Shown: positions 1-7,277 of the stretch, piece by piece
Layout: every line of letters begins with the position of its first letter
How positions within the stretch are numbered: the stretch's first letter is position 1
Assembly (NCBI GenBank): GCA_023393655.1
Contig: JAEWKP010000311.1
Location: forward strand, 1 to 11,852
From: Pseudomonadota bacterium
GTDB taxonomy: Bacteria; Pseudomonadota; Alphaproteobacteria; Rhizobiales; Beijerinckiaceae
DNA: 11,852 nt
Reading direction: 5' to 3'
The notes under the pieces: generated by a model
Databases searched by the model: none
The model's input: the letters and a program-made list of their open reading frames with translations, nothing else
What the model was told of the DNA's origin: nothing
Position numbers and translations under genes: made by a program

Positions 1-22
1 ATGACGAAAGCGTGGTTCAAAG

Positions 23-36
23 CCTTGATGACAAGG
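23..36 (-). other. short stem-loop just downstream of lpxB
   Basis: Arms CCTTG and CAAGG are separated by a 4-nt loop. The structure lies 12 nt past the lpxB stop codon in the direction of transcription and is followed by CTTTGAACC. A five-pair stem without a U-run is a poor intrinsic terminator. It is listed because it sits where the end of the cluster transcript might lie. The rest of positions 1-47 shows no minus-strand gene. Confidence 0.2.
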
Positions 37-47
37 AACAGGAGCGC

Positions 48-1220
48 TTAGCCGATCTTATCGGCCGGCAAAATTGCCAGCGCCGCCGCGACCGCGTTTG
101 CCGCCGGGCTCGGTCCGGCCGAGCGCATGATGGTCTCGACCTCGATGAAGCCGTCGAGCTGTTCCTGGCGCTTGTCGCCCACGACCATGGCGGCGAGGAG
201 ATGGCTGGCCAGCGCCTCCGCCGTCGCCTCCTCCTGGATGAATTCCGGAACGATGCTGCGGCCGAGGATCAGGTTGGGCAGGATCACGCTCGGCAGCTTG
301 ACGAGGCGGCGCGCGAGAAAGGCCTCCCAATTCGCGCCGCGATAGGCTGCGACGGTCGGTATCTGGGACAAGGCAAGCTCCAGCGTCACCGTTCCGGATG
401 CCGCCAGCGCCGCACGGGCCCCGCGGAATGCCGCGAGCTTGGCCGCGTCGCCGGTCACGATCTCGGGCCTGACCGGCCAGCGCGCTGCCGCCTCAGTGAT
501 CATCGGCTGGAGCCGCGGCACCGCCGGCAGGACGAAGCGCGCACCGGGCACCGCTGCCGCGACCTTCGCCACGGCGTCGCCGAAGACCGGCATCAGGTGG
601 TGGATCTCGGAACGCCGGCTGCCGGGAAGGACGAGAACCACCGGCCGTTCGGCGTCGTCACGGCGCTGCTGCTCATCCGCATCCGGGCGCATCTCGTCGA
701 GCCGCTCCATCAGTGGGTGGCCGACATAGATCGTCTCGGGGCCGTGCAAGCGGGCGAGTGCCGCGGGCTCGAACGGCAGCAGGGCGAGGATGCGGTCGAC
801 ATGAGGCGCCATCCGCCTGGCGCGGCCGGAACGCCAGGCCCAGACGCTGGGGCAGACCCAGTGCACGATCGGGATATGAGGCGCCCGCGCCCTCACCTTC
901 TTCGCGACGCGCAGGCAGAAATCCGGGCTGTCGATGGTCAGCAGCAGGTCGGGCTGGAACGCCGCGATGCCGCGGGCGGCATCCTCCATCCGCCGCAGCA
1001 GTACGGGCAGGCGCGCGATCACCGGGCCGAAGCCCATCACCGCGATATCGGCCTGGGGAAAGAGCGGCCTGAGCCCGGTCTCGGGCAGGCCGTGATCGCC
1101 GACGCCGCAAAGCTCGATCGGGCGATCACCCAAGCGCTCGCGCAGCGCGGCGAGGAAGCGCAGGGCCAGGGCATCGCCCGACGCCTCGCCGGCGATGATG
1201 GCCAGGCGGAACGGCCGCAT
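48..1220 (-). CDS. lpxB: lipid-A-disaccharide synthase LpxB
   Basis: This is a GT19-family glycosyltransferase, peripheral to the inner membrane. It condenses UDP-2,3-diacylglucosamine with lipid X to form the beta-1,6 disaccharide 1-phosphate and UDP. The 390-residue product is close to the E. coli length of 382. Visible landmarks are IAGEASGD (9-16), IDSPDF (96-101), CPSVWAWR (123-130), LLPFEP (147-152), YVGHPL (165-170), LPGSRRSEI (198-206), SGTVTLE (275-281) and ILPNLILGR (313-321). These match E. coli IDAPDF, VSPSVWAWR, LLPGSR, SGTAALE and LPNLLAGR. The ATG overlaps the lpxI stop by one base (TGATG), so the two are probably translationally coupled, and its two substrates come from LpxI action and its precursor. 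The stop is TAA. It is the last gene of the cluster here. The identification is secure. Confidence 0.97.
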   Translation of the reverse strand: MRPFRLAIIAGEASGDALALRFLAALRERLGDRPIELCGVGDHGLPETGLRPLFPQADIAVMGFGPVIARLPVLLRRMEDAARGIAAFQPDLLLTIDSPDFCLRVAKKVRARAPHIPIVHWVCPSVWAWRSGRARRMAPHVDRILALLPFEPAALARLHGPETIYVGHPLMERLDEMRPDADEQQRRDDAERPVVLVLPGSRRSEIHHLMPVFGDAVAKVAAAVPGARFVLPAVPRLQPMITEAAARWPVRPEIVTGDAAKLAAFRGARAALAASGTVTLELALSQIPTVAAYRGANWEAFLARRLVKLPSVILPNLILGRSIVPEFIQEEATAEALASHLLAAMVVGDKRQEQLDGFIEVETIMRSAGPSPAANAVAAALAILPADKIG

Positions 1221-2080
1221 CAGGCAAAGCCCTCGACGAAGAGGCCGAGCTCGTCCGCCTGCCGGCCGAGCGCAGCACGGTCGCCGACCAGGACCTCGCC
1301 GGCCCGGACGCCGATGCCGGAGAGCCCGGCCTCGGCGATGTTGCGCAGGGTATCCGGCCCGATGGCGGGCATGTCGACGCGCAGGTCCTGCCCCGTCTTC
1401 GGGACCTTCACGAGGAAGCCGTCGCCCTTGCCGATCCTAAGGCGCCCGCGCGAGGCGAGATCGGCGACCCGCCGGATCATCGCATCCGTGCCTTCGGCAG
1501 CCTCGATCGCGACCACGCGATGATCGGCCAGGATCGCCGCCTGCCCGACATCGAAGGGGGACAAGGCGGCGAGCAGGGCGAAGCCGCGTTCGAGTTCGGC
1601 GCGCTGTTCCGGCGAAGCGTGCCGGCGGCCAAGCGCCCCGCGCGGCGCCGTCATCTCGGGAGCGATCTCGGCCGGCCCGTGGACGCGAAAGCCCTGCATC
1701 TCGAAGAAGCGGACGACGCCGCGCAGCAGATGCTCATCGCCGCCGAGAAAGGCCTTGGCGAAATGCGGCATGTATTTCAGCGTCGAGACCTCGGGGCGCA
1801 GCGAGCCGAAGCTCGGTCGCGGCAGGGCCCCGAGCATGACGATATCGACGATGCCGCGCCGGCGCAGCTCTTCGAGCAGGCTGCCGAGCTGGCCCAGGCG
1901 GTATGTCCTGAGGTCCGCGCCCTCGCCGAAGGCTGCGGGGTCGGCCGCACCATCGAGCGCCGCGATGTAAGGACGCTCGCCGCGCTCCTTCACGATGCGC
2001 GCGAGCTGGAGCGGATAGTCGCCGCTCCCCGCGATCATCGCGAGCGGACCGCGGGCCGCTCTGTGCACCTCGGTGCTCAC
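1220..2080 (-). CDS. lpxI: UDP-2,3-diacylglucosamine pyrophosphatase LpxI (DUF1009 family)
   Basis: LpxI hydrolyses UDP-2,3-diacylglucosamine to lipid X and UMP. It is the alphaproteobacterial replacement for LpxH and unrelated to it in sequence. With the GTG start at 2080 the protein has 286 residues, near the Caulobacter enzyme (about 283). Visible family features are the N-terminal LAMIAGSGDYPLQLA stretch (13-27), TLKYMPHFAKAFLGGDEHLL (100-119), SPFDVGQAAIL (174-184), GTDAMIRR (197-204), a KVPKTGQDLRVDMP segment (225-238) and AIGPDT (239-244). I chose the GTG because it forms a 4-nt GTGA overlap with the lpxA stop. The longest frame would begin at a TTG at 2113, deeper inside lpxA, and gives a basic, low-complexity extension. 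The gene sits between lpxA and lpxB, as in many Alphaproteobacteria. Its stop overlaps the lpxB ATG by one base. No lpxH-like metallophosphoesterase lies in the window. Confidence 0.93.
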   Translation of the reverse strand: MSTEVHRAARGPLAMIAGSGDYPLQLARIVKERGERPYIAALDGAADPAAFGEGADLRTYRLGQLGSLLEELRRRGIVDIVMLGALPRPSFGSLRPEVSTLKYMPHFAKAFLGGDEHLLRGVVRFFEMQGFRVHGPAEIAPEMTAPRGALGRRHASPEQRAELERGFALLAALSPFDVGQAAILADHRVVAIEAAEGTDAMIRRVADLASRGRLRIGKGDGFLVKVPKTGQDLRVDMPAIGPDTLRNIAEAGLSGIGVRAGEVLVGDRAALGRQADELGLFVEGFA

Positions 2081-2886
2081 CGCTCCGCTGCGGCGCCGTC
2101 CCGCGGCGTACAAAGCGGTTTGCCCGCACCTTCCCGGATGAAGTTCAGAATCTCGTCGATCAGGGGATGTTTCGAGAACTCCGTCCCGACATCTTCGACA
2201 CGCTCCGACAAGGTGCCCTCATCGGCGAAGAGCAGGCGATAGGCCCGGCGTAATTCGTTGATCTGCTCGCGGCTGAAGCCGCGCCGCTTCAACCCAACGA
2301 GGTTAAGCCCGGCGAGATGAGCCGGATTGTCGCGAACGAGACCGAAGGGAATGACGTCGCTGGTGACACCCGCGCCGCCGCCAATGAAGGAATGATCGCC
2401 GATCCGGATGAACTGCAGCAGGCCGGCGCCGCCACCTACGATGACGAAATTGCCGATCCTGACATGGCCGGCGCACATCGCATTGTTCGAGAAAACGACA
2501 TTGTCGCCGATCTTGGAATCGTGCCCGACATGCGAGTTGGCGAGGAAGGCGCAGCGATCGCCGACGACGGTTTCCATGCCGCCGCCCTCCGTGCCGGGAT
2601 TCATGGTCACGCCTTCGCGGATGATGCAATCCTCGCCGATCTTCAGCGTCGAGGGTTCGCCGCGATATTTCAGGTCCTGCGGCGGATGGCCGATCGAGGC
2701 GAAGGGAAAGATCCGGGTGCGCGCGCCAATCGTGGTCCGGCCGGCGACCACGGCGTGGCTGACGAGCTCGACGCCCTCGCCGAGCACGACATCGGGGCCG
2801 ACCTCGCAGAACGGCCCGATCTTCACGCCGGCGCCAAGCCGGGCTTTCGGGTCGACGAGCGACATGGGATGGATGGAGACGCTCAT
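2077..2886 (-). CDS. lpxA: acyl-ACP--UDP-N-acetylglucosamine O-acyltransferase LpxA
   Basis: LpxA catalyses the first committed step of lipid A synthesis, transferring a 3-hydroxyacyl chain from ACP to the 3-position of UDP-GlcNAc in the cytoplasm. The protein has 269 residues (E. coli 262): hexapeptide repeats of a left-handed beta helix from about 1 to 185, then a helical C-terminal domain with GLKRRGFSREQI (198-209). By alignment with E. coli, the catalytic His125 is His122. His122, Lys76, His144 and Arg204 correspond to His119, Lys73, His141 and Arg201. The acyl-length 'ruler' Gly173 corresponds to Gly170, which would leave room for a long chain. The E. coli His160 position is Leu157 (see findings). 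I chose the ATG at 2886 because MSVSIHP matches the usual family start and AGGG lies 10 nt upstream. A TTG at 2925 overlapping the fabZ stop by 4 nt would add 13 residues and cannot be excluded. Confidence 0.95.
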   Translation of the reverse strand: MSVSIHPMSLVDPKARLGAGVKIGPFCEVGPDVVLGEGVELVSHAVVAGRTTIGARTRIFPFASIGHPPQDLKYRGEPSTLKIGEDCIIREGVTMNPGTEGGGMETVVGDRCAFLANSHVGHDSKIGDNVVFSNNAMCAGHVRIGNFVIVGGGAGLLQFIRIGDHSFIGGGAGVTSDVIPFGLVRDNPAHLAGLNLVGLKRRGFSREQINELRRAYRLLFADEGTLSERVEDVGTEFSKHPLIDEILNFIREGAGKPLCTPRDGAAAER

Positions 2887-2921
2887 CGAGACGCTGCCCT
2901 GATCCTGAACCGATGTGCCGC

Positions 2922-3380
2922 TCAAACGACCATCGCCGAAATCTCGGCCTCGGCCACGAGCACGCCATCGACGCGCGCCTCGCCGCGATAGAAGAAGATG
3001 TTGCGCTTGCGGGCGAGCTTGGTGAGGTGGAAGCGGATCTGGTCGCCCGGCGTGACCGGCTTGCGGAATTTCGCCTTGTCGATCGTGGTGAAGAGGACGG
3101 TCTGGACCGCCTTCTCGTCCGGATCCCGCGCGTTCACGACCAGCACGCCGGCCGTCTGCGCCATCGCCTCGATCATCAGCACGCCGGGAAACACCGGCCG
3201 CTCCGGGAAGTGGCCGGTGAACTGGGGTTCGTTGACCGTGACGTTCTTGATCCCGACGCCGGAGGCATCGCCATCGATCTCGACGACGCGATCGACCAGC
3301 AGGAACGGATAGCGGTGGGGGATGCTGGCCATGATCTTCTGGATGTCGATCACACCCAGTGTCGTCGTCGCCTCGCTCAT
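2922..3380 (-). CDS. fabZ: 3-hydroxyacyl-[acyl-carrier-protein] dehydratase FabZ
   Basis: FabZ dehydrates 3-hydroxyacyl-ACP to trans-2-enoyl-ACP in type II fatty acid elongation. It therefore competes with LpxA and LpxD, which use 3-hydroxyacyl-ACP for lipid A. It has 152 residues (E. coli 151) with a single hot-dog fold. Motifs are IPHRYPFLLVDRV (20-32) and GHFPERPVFPG (56-66) followed by VLMIEAMAQTAG. The catalytic pair is His57 and Glu71, with the 14-residue spacing of His49/Glu63 in Pseudomonas FabZ. The start is placed at MSEATTTLG because homologs begin there and GGGAG lies about 10 nt upstream. The frame stays open 27 codons further up but with arginine- and cysteine-rich, non-family sequence. 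The stop is 35 nt before the lpxA ATG. Confidence 0.97.
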   Translation of the reverse strand: MSEATTTLGVIDIQKIMASIPHRYPFLLVDRVVEIDGDASGVGIKNVTVNEPQFTGHFPERPVFPGVLMIEAMAQTAGVLVVNARDPDEKAVQTVLFTTIDKAKFRKPVTPGDQIRFHLTKLARKRNIFFYRGEARVDGVLVAEAEISAMVV

Positions 3381-3574
3381 GGTCTGTCTTCTCCCGCGTG
3401 CCGTCGCCGGGCAGCGCCTTGTATTCGCGTCAGTGGCCGAGCGCAGGCAACGTTCCTGCAACCCGCCACGATTTCAAAGCCTTCCGCCGCTTTGCCGGAA
3501 ACGGAGCGGGTTCGGCAACAAAATTCTTGGCATCGGGAGCAGAAAGCCCCCATCGGACGGCCGAAACGCCTCGC
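3381..3574 (-). other. 194-nt spacer between lpxD and fabZ
   Basis: No reading frame in this stretch looks like a protein. It is unusually long for a cluster whose other junctions mostly overlap. It holds a weak inverted repeat GCAGG/CCTGC (3443-3447 and 3455-3459) and another, TTGCCG/CGGCAA, with a 15-nt loop (3492-3497 and 3513-3518). Neither is followed by a U-run on the transcribed strand. I saw no convincing -35/-10 pair. An internal promoter for fabZ-lpxA-lpxI-lpxB is possible only as an inference from the length of the gap. Confidence 0.3.
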
Positions 3575-4636
3575 TCAACCCTGCGATGCGCCCGGCTTCT
3601 TGCCGCGATTGGCCACCAGCGTCTTGAGCAACGCGGTCTCGCGCGCCCAACCGAGCGCGGGCTGGGCGGGATATCCGCCATAGCGCGCGCCGCGCGGAAC
3701 ATCGCCGGCGACACCGCTCTGCGCCGCGATCTGTGCGCCGACGCCGATGGTGAGATGACCGGCCAGCCCGACCTGGCCGCCGAGCACCACGAAATCCTCC
3801 AGCGTGGAAGAACCTGCAAGGCCGGTCTGGGCGCAGATCACGCAATGACGGCCGATGACGCAGTTATGGCCGATCTGGACGAGGTTATCGATCTTGGTGC
3901 CTTCGCCGATCACCGTGTCGCGGCTGGCGCCACGGTCGATCGTGCTGTTGGCGCCGACCTCGACATCGTCCTGGATGATGACGCGGCCGATCTGCGGCAC
4001 CTTCATGTGCCCCTTGGGGCTCATCGCGAAGCCGAAGCCGTCCTGCCCGATCCGCGCGCCGGGGTGGATGATGACCCGGTTGCCGATCAGGGACGCCTGG
4101 ATCGTGCTGCCCGCCCCGATCGAGCAGTTGCGCCCGATCCGGACCTGCGGGCCGATGACCGCATGCGAGGCCACGACGGTCCCTGCGCCGATTTCGGCGC
4201 CAGGGCCGATGACCGCGCCGGGATCGACGGTGACGCCCGCCTCGAGGACGGCCGTGGCGTGGACGATGGCGCCCGGCGCAACGCCCTGCGAGGCGAAGAT
4301 CGATTCAGGCTTCAGAGCGCTCGGGAAGCAGCGCGCCATGACCTTCGCGAAGGCGTGATACGGCGCCGGCGACAGCAGGGCCACCGTTCCCGCCGGAACA
4401 CGATCGGCGAAGCGCGGCGAGACGATGCACAGGCCCGCCCTCGTCGCCGCCAGGGCATCCGTGTATTTCGGATTGTCCATATAGGCGAGATCGGCCGGAC
4501 CAGCCGTTTCGAGGGCGGCGATGCCGTCGATCCTGCGGGTCGACTCCACGCCCTCCGGCAAGGTGCCGCCTGAAATGCTTGCGACCTCGCCGAAGTCCAG
4601 CGAGGTCGCGAACGGAAAGAAAACTGGCTCTGCCAT
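3575..4636 (-). CDS. lpxD: UDP-3-O-(3-hydroxyacyl)glucosamine N-acyltransferase LpxD
   Basis: LpxD adds the amide-linked 3-hydroxyacyl chain from ACP to UDP-3-O-acylglucosamine, after LpxA and LpxC and before LpxI. The protein has 353 residues (E. coli 341). The N-terminal uridine-binding domain covers about 1-110, including YMDNPKY (52-58). The left-handed beta helix runs from about 115 to 310, with IDRGA (233-237). A short helical tail follows from about 325. The catalytic histidine is His257 in DNLVQIGHNCVIG, equivalent to E. coli His239. His294 in LAGHLTI corresponds to E. coli His276. I placed the start at MAEPVFFPF, which resembles other alphaproteobacterial LpxD N-termini. An in-frame ATG at 4666 would add ten residues, but it lies inside the loop of the 4653-4692 stem-loop. 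The ribosome-binding site is weak (GGA 7 nt upstream). In E. coli skp separates bamA and lpxD; here nothing coding does. Confidence 0.96.
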   Translation of the reverse strand: MAEPVFFPFATSLDFGEVASISGGTLPEGVESTRRIDGIAALETAGPADLAYMDNPKYTDALAATRAGLCIVSPRFADRVPAGTVALLSPAPYHAFAKVMARCFPSALKPESIFASQGVAPGAIVHATAVLEAGVTVDPGAVIGPGAEIGAGTVVASHAVIGPQVRIGRNCSIGAGSTIQASLIGNRVIIHPGARIGQDGFGFAMSPKGHMKVPQIGRVIIQDDVEVGANSTIDRGASRDTVIGEGTKIDNLVQIGHNCVIGRHCVICAQTGLAGSSTLEDFVVLGGQVGLAGHLTIGVGAQIAAQSGVAGDVPRGARYGGYPAQPALGWARETALLKTLVANRGKKPGASQG

Positions 4637-4652
4637 GATCCGGTCCGGAGCG

Positions 4653-4692
4653 GGATCGCCGCGCATCCCACGGGACGCGAGAGTGGCGATCC
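4653..4692 (-). promoter_or_regulatory. stem-loop immediately upstream of lpxD start
   Basis: Perfect 8-nt inverted repeats, GGATCGCC (4653-4660) and GGCGATCC (4685-4692), enclose 24 nt. That loop contains a smaller palindrome, TCCC-AC-GGGA (4666-4675). On the minus-strand transcript the stem ends 16 nt before the lpxD ATG, so it would flank the ribosome-binding region. The repeats are seen directly. A role in controlling lpxD translation or transcript processing is inference. Confidence 0.45.
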
Positions 4693-4719
4693 ATGTCGTT
4701 GTTATCGCACCGATTTCTT

Positions 4720-4743
4720 CCGGGAAGTGGGGCCACTTCCCGG
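4720..4743 (-). promoter_or_regulatory. perfect 10-bp stem-loop between bamA and lpxD
   Basis: The arms CCGGGAAGTG (4720-4729) and CACTTCCCGG (4734-4743) pair perfectly around a 4-nt loop. The structure starts 22 nt after the bamA stop on the transcribed strand. It is followed there by AAGAAATCGG rather than a U-run, so it does not look like a standard intrinsic terminator. It could be a transcript-stabilising or processing hairpin, a partial attenuator, or a protein-binding palindrome. The pairing is certain; the function is not. Confidence 0.5.
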
Positions 4744-4765
4744 TCGATGCTCAAGTCCGCTGACG

Positions 4766-7267
4766 TCAGAAGCGGGTGCCGCCCGAGAAGCGGAAGGCCT
4801 GGAGGCGGTCGCCGCCGTATTTGCCGACGAGGCCCGTCTGCGGATTGATGCCGATCTGGCCGTCATCCTTGGTCAGGGCGTAGGCATAGTCGAACCGGAT
4901 CGGTCCGAGCGGCGACTGCCAGAGCAGGCTCACGCCGACCGAAGAGCGCAGGATGTTCTTGTCGCGGATACAGCCGATGCTCGACTGGGCACCGCCGGTC
5001 ACGACATTGTACTGGCGCGCCTCCGAGCCGGCCGGGCAGGCGTAGGCCACCGACTTCGAGCCGCCGTCATAGTTGAACAGCGTGCCGGCATCGGCGAAGA
5101 CCGCGCCGCGCAGGCCGAGGTCACGCGGCAGACCGAAGATCGGGAACTGCACCTCGACGGTGCCGCCGAAATAGGTCGTACCGCCGACCGCGTTCGCCGT
5201 CGGGTCGTTCAGCACGTCGCGCGGGCCGATGCCGGACGGTGCGAAACCACGCACCAGCGACGGGCCGAGGAAGTAGTGATCGACCATGCGCAGGTTGCCG
5301 CTGGTCGCCTGGACGTGACCGCCCTGGACGCGCAGGAAGCCGACGACATCGTCGAAGATCTCGCGGTAGTAGCGGGCATCGGCCGAGATACGCATGAACT
5401 TCGAGTCGCCGCCGAGGCCGGCGAATTCCGGCTTCAGCTCGGCCGAGAAGCCGTTGCGCGGGTTCTGCACGCTGTCGAGCGAGTTGTAGTTGAAGTTCAG
5501 GCCGACCAGCGAAGTCAGGGTGTTGCCCTGCGCTTCCTTCACCGCGACCGTCGCCTCGCCGTTGGTCACGCAGTTATACGGGGTCGACGCGGTGGCGCCG
5601 GCCGGCGTTACACCCGGGATCGGGAAGGTACAGTCGTTATAGGGACGGCTGAACTCGTTCGGGATGTCGATCTCGGTCTGGTAGATCGAGTACCGCGGCG
5701 TGATCGAGAACTCTTCCGTGATCGGGAAGGTGAAGCGAACCTGCCCACCGGTCACGCGGCTTTCGAAACGGCCGGTGTTGTAGTTGTCGTTGAACTTCGA
5801 GAACAGATCGATACCGGCCGCCACGCGATAGCCGAGGAAATAAGGCTCTGTGAACGAGAAATCGACGCCCTGCGTCCTCTCGCCGAGCGTGCCGGCGATG
5901 CGAACGAACTGGCCGCGACCGAGGAAGTTCGATTCCGACAGCGAGACCTCGCCGATGACGCCGTCCGAAGTCGAGTAACCACCGGCGATGGAGAACGAGC
6001 CGGTCGCCTTGTCCTCGACGTCGATGTTGACGACCACGCGATCCGGCGCCGAGCCGGGCTCGTTGGTGATGCGGACCTTGTTGAAGAAGCCGAGATTGTT
6101 CAGGCGGCGCTCGGCGCGGTCGACCATGACCTTGTTGTAGGCATCGCCCTCGCCGAGATCGAGCTCGCGGCGAACGACATAGTCGCGGGTCCGGGTGTTA
6201 CCGCGCACGTTGATGCGCTCGACATAGACGCGCGGGCCCTCGTCGACGACATAGGTGATGCCGATCTGGCGGCCCGCGGCGTCACGATCGCCGCGCGGAC
6301 GAACCTGGGCGAAGGCATGGCCGCGGCGCGCCACTTCCGTGGTGAGCGCAACCAGCGACTTCTCGACCGCCTCGGCGTTGTAGGTGTCGCCCGTGGAGGT
6401 CGCGACATAGCGCTGCAAGGCAGCCGCATCGACATCGCGCAGCGAGGAATCGACCGTGACGTTGCCGACCTGGTATTGCTGGCCTTCCTCGACCTGGATG
6501 TCGATGACCCAGCCGCCGGCCGCCTCGTCGAAGCGGGCGCCGCTGTTGACGATCTGGAAGTCGGCGTAGCCGTTCTTCAGGTAGAAGCGGCGAATGAGAT
6601 CCATGTCGGAATTGATCCGATCGGGATCATAAACGTCGGAGGTCTTGATCCAGCTCAGGAAATTCGATTCCGTCGAGGTCATCAACCCGCGCAGGCGCCC
6701 GCCGGAATAGGCCTGGTTGCCGCTGAAGTTGATCGACTTGATGCCGGTCTTGCCGCTCTCGTTGATGGTGAAGACGATATCCTGGCGACCGTTCGGCAGA
6801 GGGGCGACGCGCGCGCTGACGGAGGACAGCCCGTAGCCGGCCCGCCTGTAGGCCTCGCGCAGGCGCTCGACGTCGGAATTCATCAGCGCCTGGCTGACGG
6901 GACCACCGGCACGCGACTGCACGATCTGAGCGAGCTGTTCGCCCTTCAGCTTGCGGTTACCTTCGAAGGCGACCCTGTTGGCCGTGCCGCCCTGCTCCTG
7001 AACCGCAACGACGATCTGCGAACCGCGGCGATTGACCTGCACGCTGCTGAACAGGCCGGTCGCCAGCAGGCTCTCGCGGATTTCCTGCGGATTTTCGCGG
7101 CCGACCGCGTAGGAGCGGATCGTCTCCGCATCGACGCGGCGGTTGCCGTGGACGACCACAGCCTGCGCGAAAGCCACACCACCACTCACGGCCAGCATCA
7201 AAGCCGAAAGTCCGATCGATCGAGAGAGCCGCGTCTTGGTCGTCCGGCTCTGTTGGGTCGACGTCAT
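4766..7267 (-). CDS. bamA: outer membrane protein assembly factor BamA (Omp85 family)
   Basis: BamA is the core of the BAM complex, folding and inserting beta-barrel proteins into the outer membrane. The 833-residue protein (E. coli 810) starts with a basic region and hydrophobic core ending in AFAQA, a Sec signal peptide cleaved near residue 36. Five POTRA domains follow, roughly 37-94, 95-172, 173-262, 263-343 and 344-420, and the 16-strand barrel fills the rest. LVRGF (671-675) is the conserved loop-6 VRGF motif. The chain ends in Phe, the usual outer-membrane C-terminal signal. The ATG at 7267 was chosen because it directly precedes the signal peptide and has AGGCGA 7-10 nt upstream. An ATG at 7318 would put 17 non-signal residues in front. 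Four cysteines in the barrel region (546, 566, 744, 766) are discussed in findings. It is preceded by the longest intergenic gap of the window. Confidence 0.97.
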   Translation of the reverse strand: MTSTQQSRTTKTRLSRSIGLSALMLAVSGGVAFAQAVVVHGNRRVDAETIRSYAVGRENPQEIRESLLATGLFSSVQVNRRGSQIVVAVQEQGGTANRVAFEGNRKLKGEQLAQIVQSRAGGPVSQALMNSDVERLREAYRRAGYGLSSVSARVAPLPNGRQDIVFTINESGKTGIKSINFSGNQAYSGGRLRGLMTSTESNFLSWIKTSDVYDPDRINSDMDLIRRFYLKNGYADFQIVNSGARFDEAAGGWVIDIQVEEGQQYQVGNVTVDSSLRDVDAAALQRYVATSTGDTYNAEAVEKSLVALTTEVARRGHAFAQVRPRGDRDAAGRQIGITYVVDEGPRVYVERINVRGNTRTRDYVVRRELDLGEGDAYNKVMVDRAERRLNNLGFFNKVRITNEPGSAPDRVVVNIDVEDKATGSFSIAGGYSTSDGVIGEVSLSESNFLGRGQFVRIAGTLGERTQGVDFSFTEPYFLGYRVAAGIDLFSKFNDNYNTGRFESRVTGGQVRFTFPITEEFSITPRYSIYQTEIDIPNEFSRPYNDCTFPIPGVTPAGATASTPYNCVTNGEATVAVKEAQGNTLTSLVGLNFNYNSLDSVQNPRNGFSAELKPEFAGLGGDSKFMRISADARYYREIFDDVVGFLRVQGGHVQATSGNLRMVDHYFLGPSLVRGFAPSGIGPRDVLNDPTANAVGGTTYFGGTVEVQFPIFGLPRDLGLRGAVFADAGTLFNYDGGSKSVAYACPAGSEARQYNVVTGGAQSSIGCIRDKNILRSSVGVSLLWQSPLGPIRFDYAYALTKDDGQIGINPQTGLVGKYGGDRLQAFRFSGGTRF

Positions 7268-7271
7268 CGGG

Positions 7272-7277
7272 TCGCCT
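7272..7277 (-). promoter_or_regulatory. ribosome binding site of bamA
   Basis: AGGCGA on the minus strand ends 4 nt before the ATG at 7267. This supports the internal start at the signal peptide rather than the upstream ATG at 7318. Confidence 0.55.

Noticed and set aside
12..1523. 503-codon plus-strand frame opposite lpxB and lpxI
   Set aside because: Its composition is extremely Arg/Ala/Gly-rich, it has no family features, and it spans two confident genes on the other strand.
2317..2991. Plus-strand Ala/Asp-rich frame opposite lpxA
   Set aside because: It is an antisense shadow of the LpxA beta-helix repeats and has no supporting ribosome-binding site or homology.
3359..4573. 404-codon plus-strand frame opposite lpxD
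   Set aside because: It is an Asp/Arg/Ala-repetitive shadow produced by the hexapeptide-repeat coding of lpxD read in antisense, not a real repeat protein.
2077..4636. Hexapeptide periodicity in lpxA and lpxD considered as DNA repeats
   Set aside because: The periodicity is at protein level (left-handed beta-helix); the nucleotide repeats are degenerate and explained by the coding.
4720..4743. Reading the bamA-lpxD hairpin as an intrinsic terminator
   Set aside because: The stem is strong, but the transcribed strand continues AAGAAATCGG with no U-run, so it was recorded as a stem-loop of unknown role.
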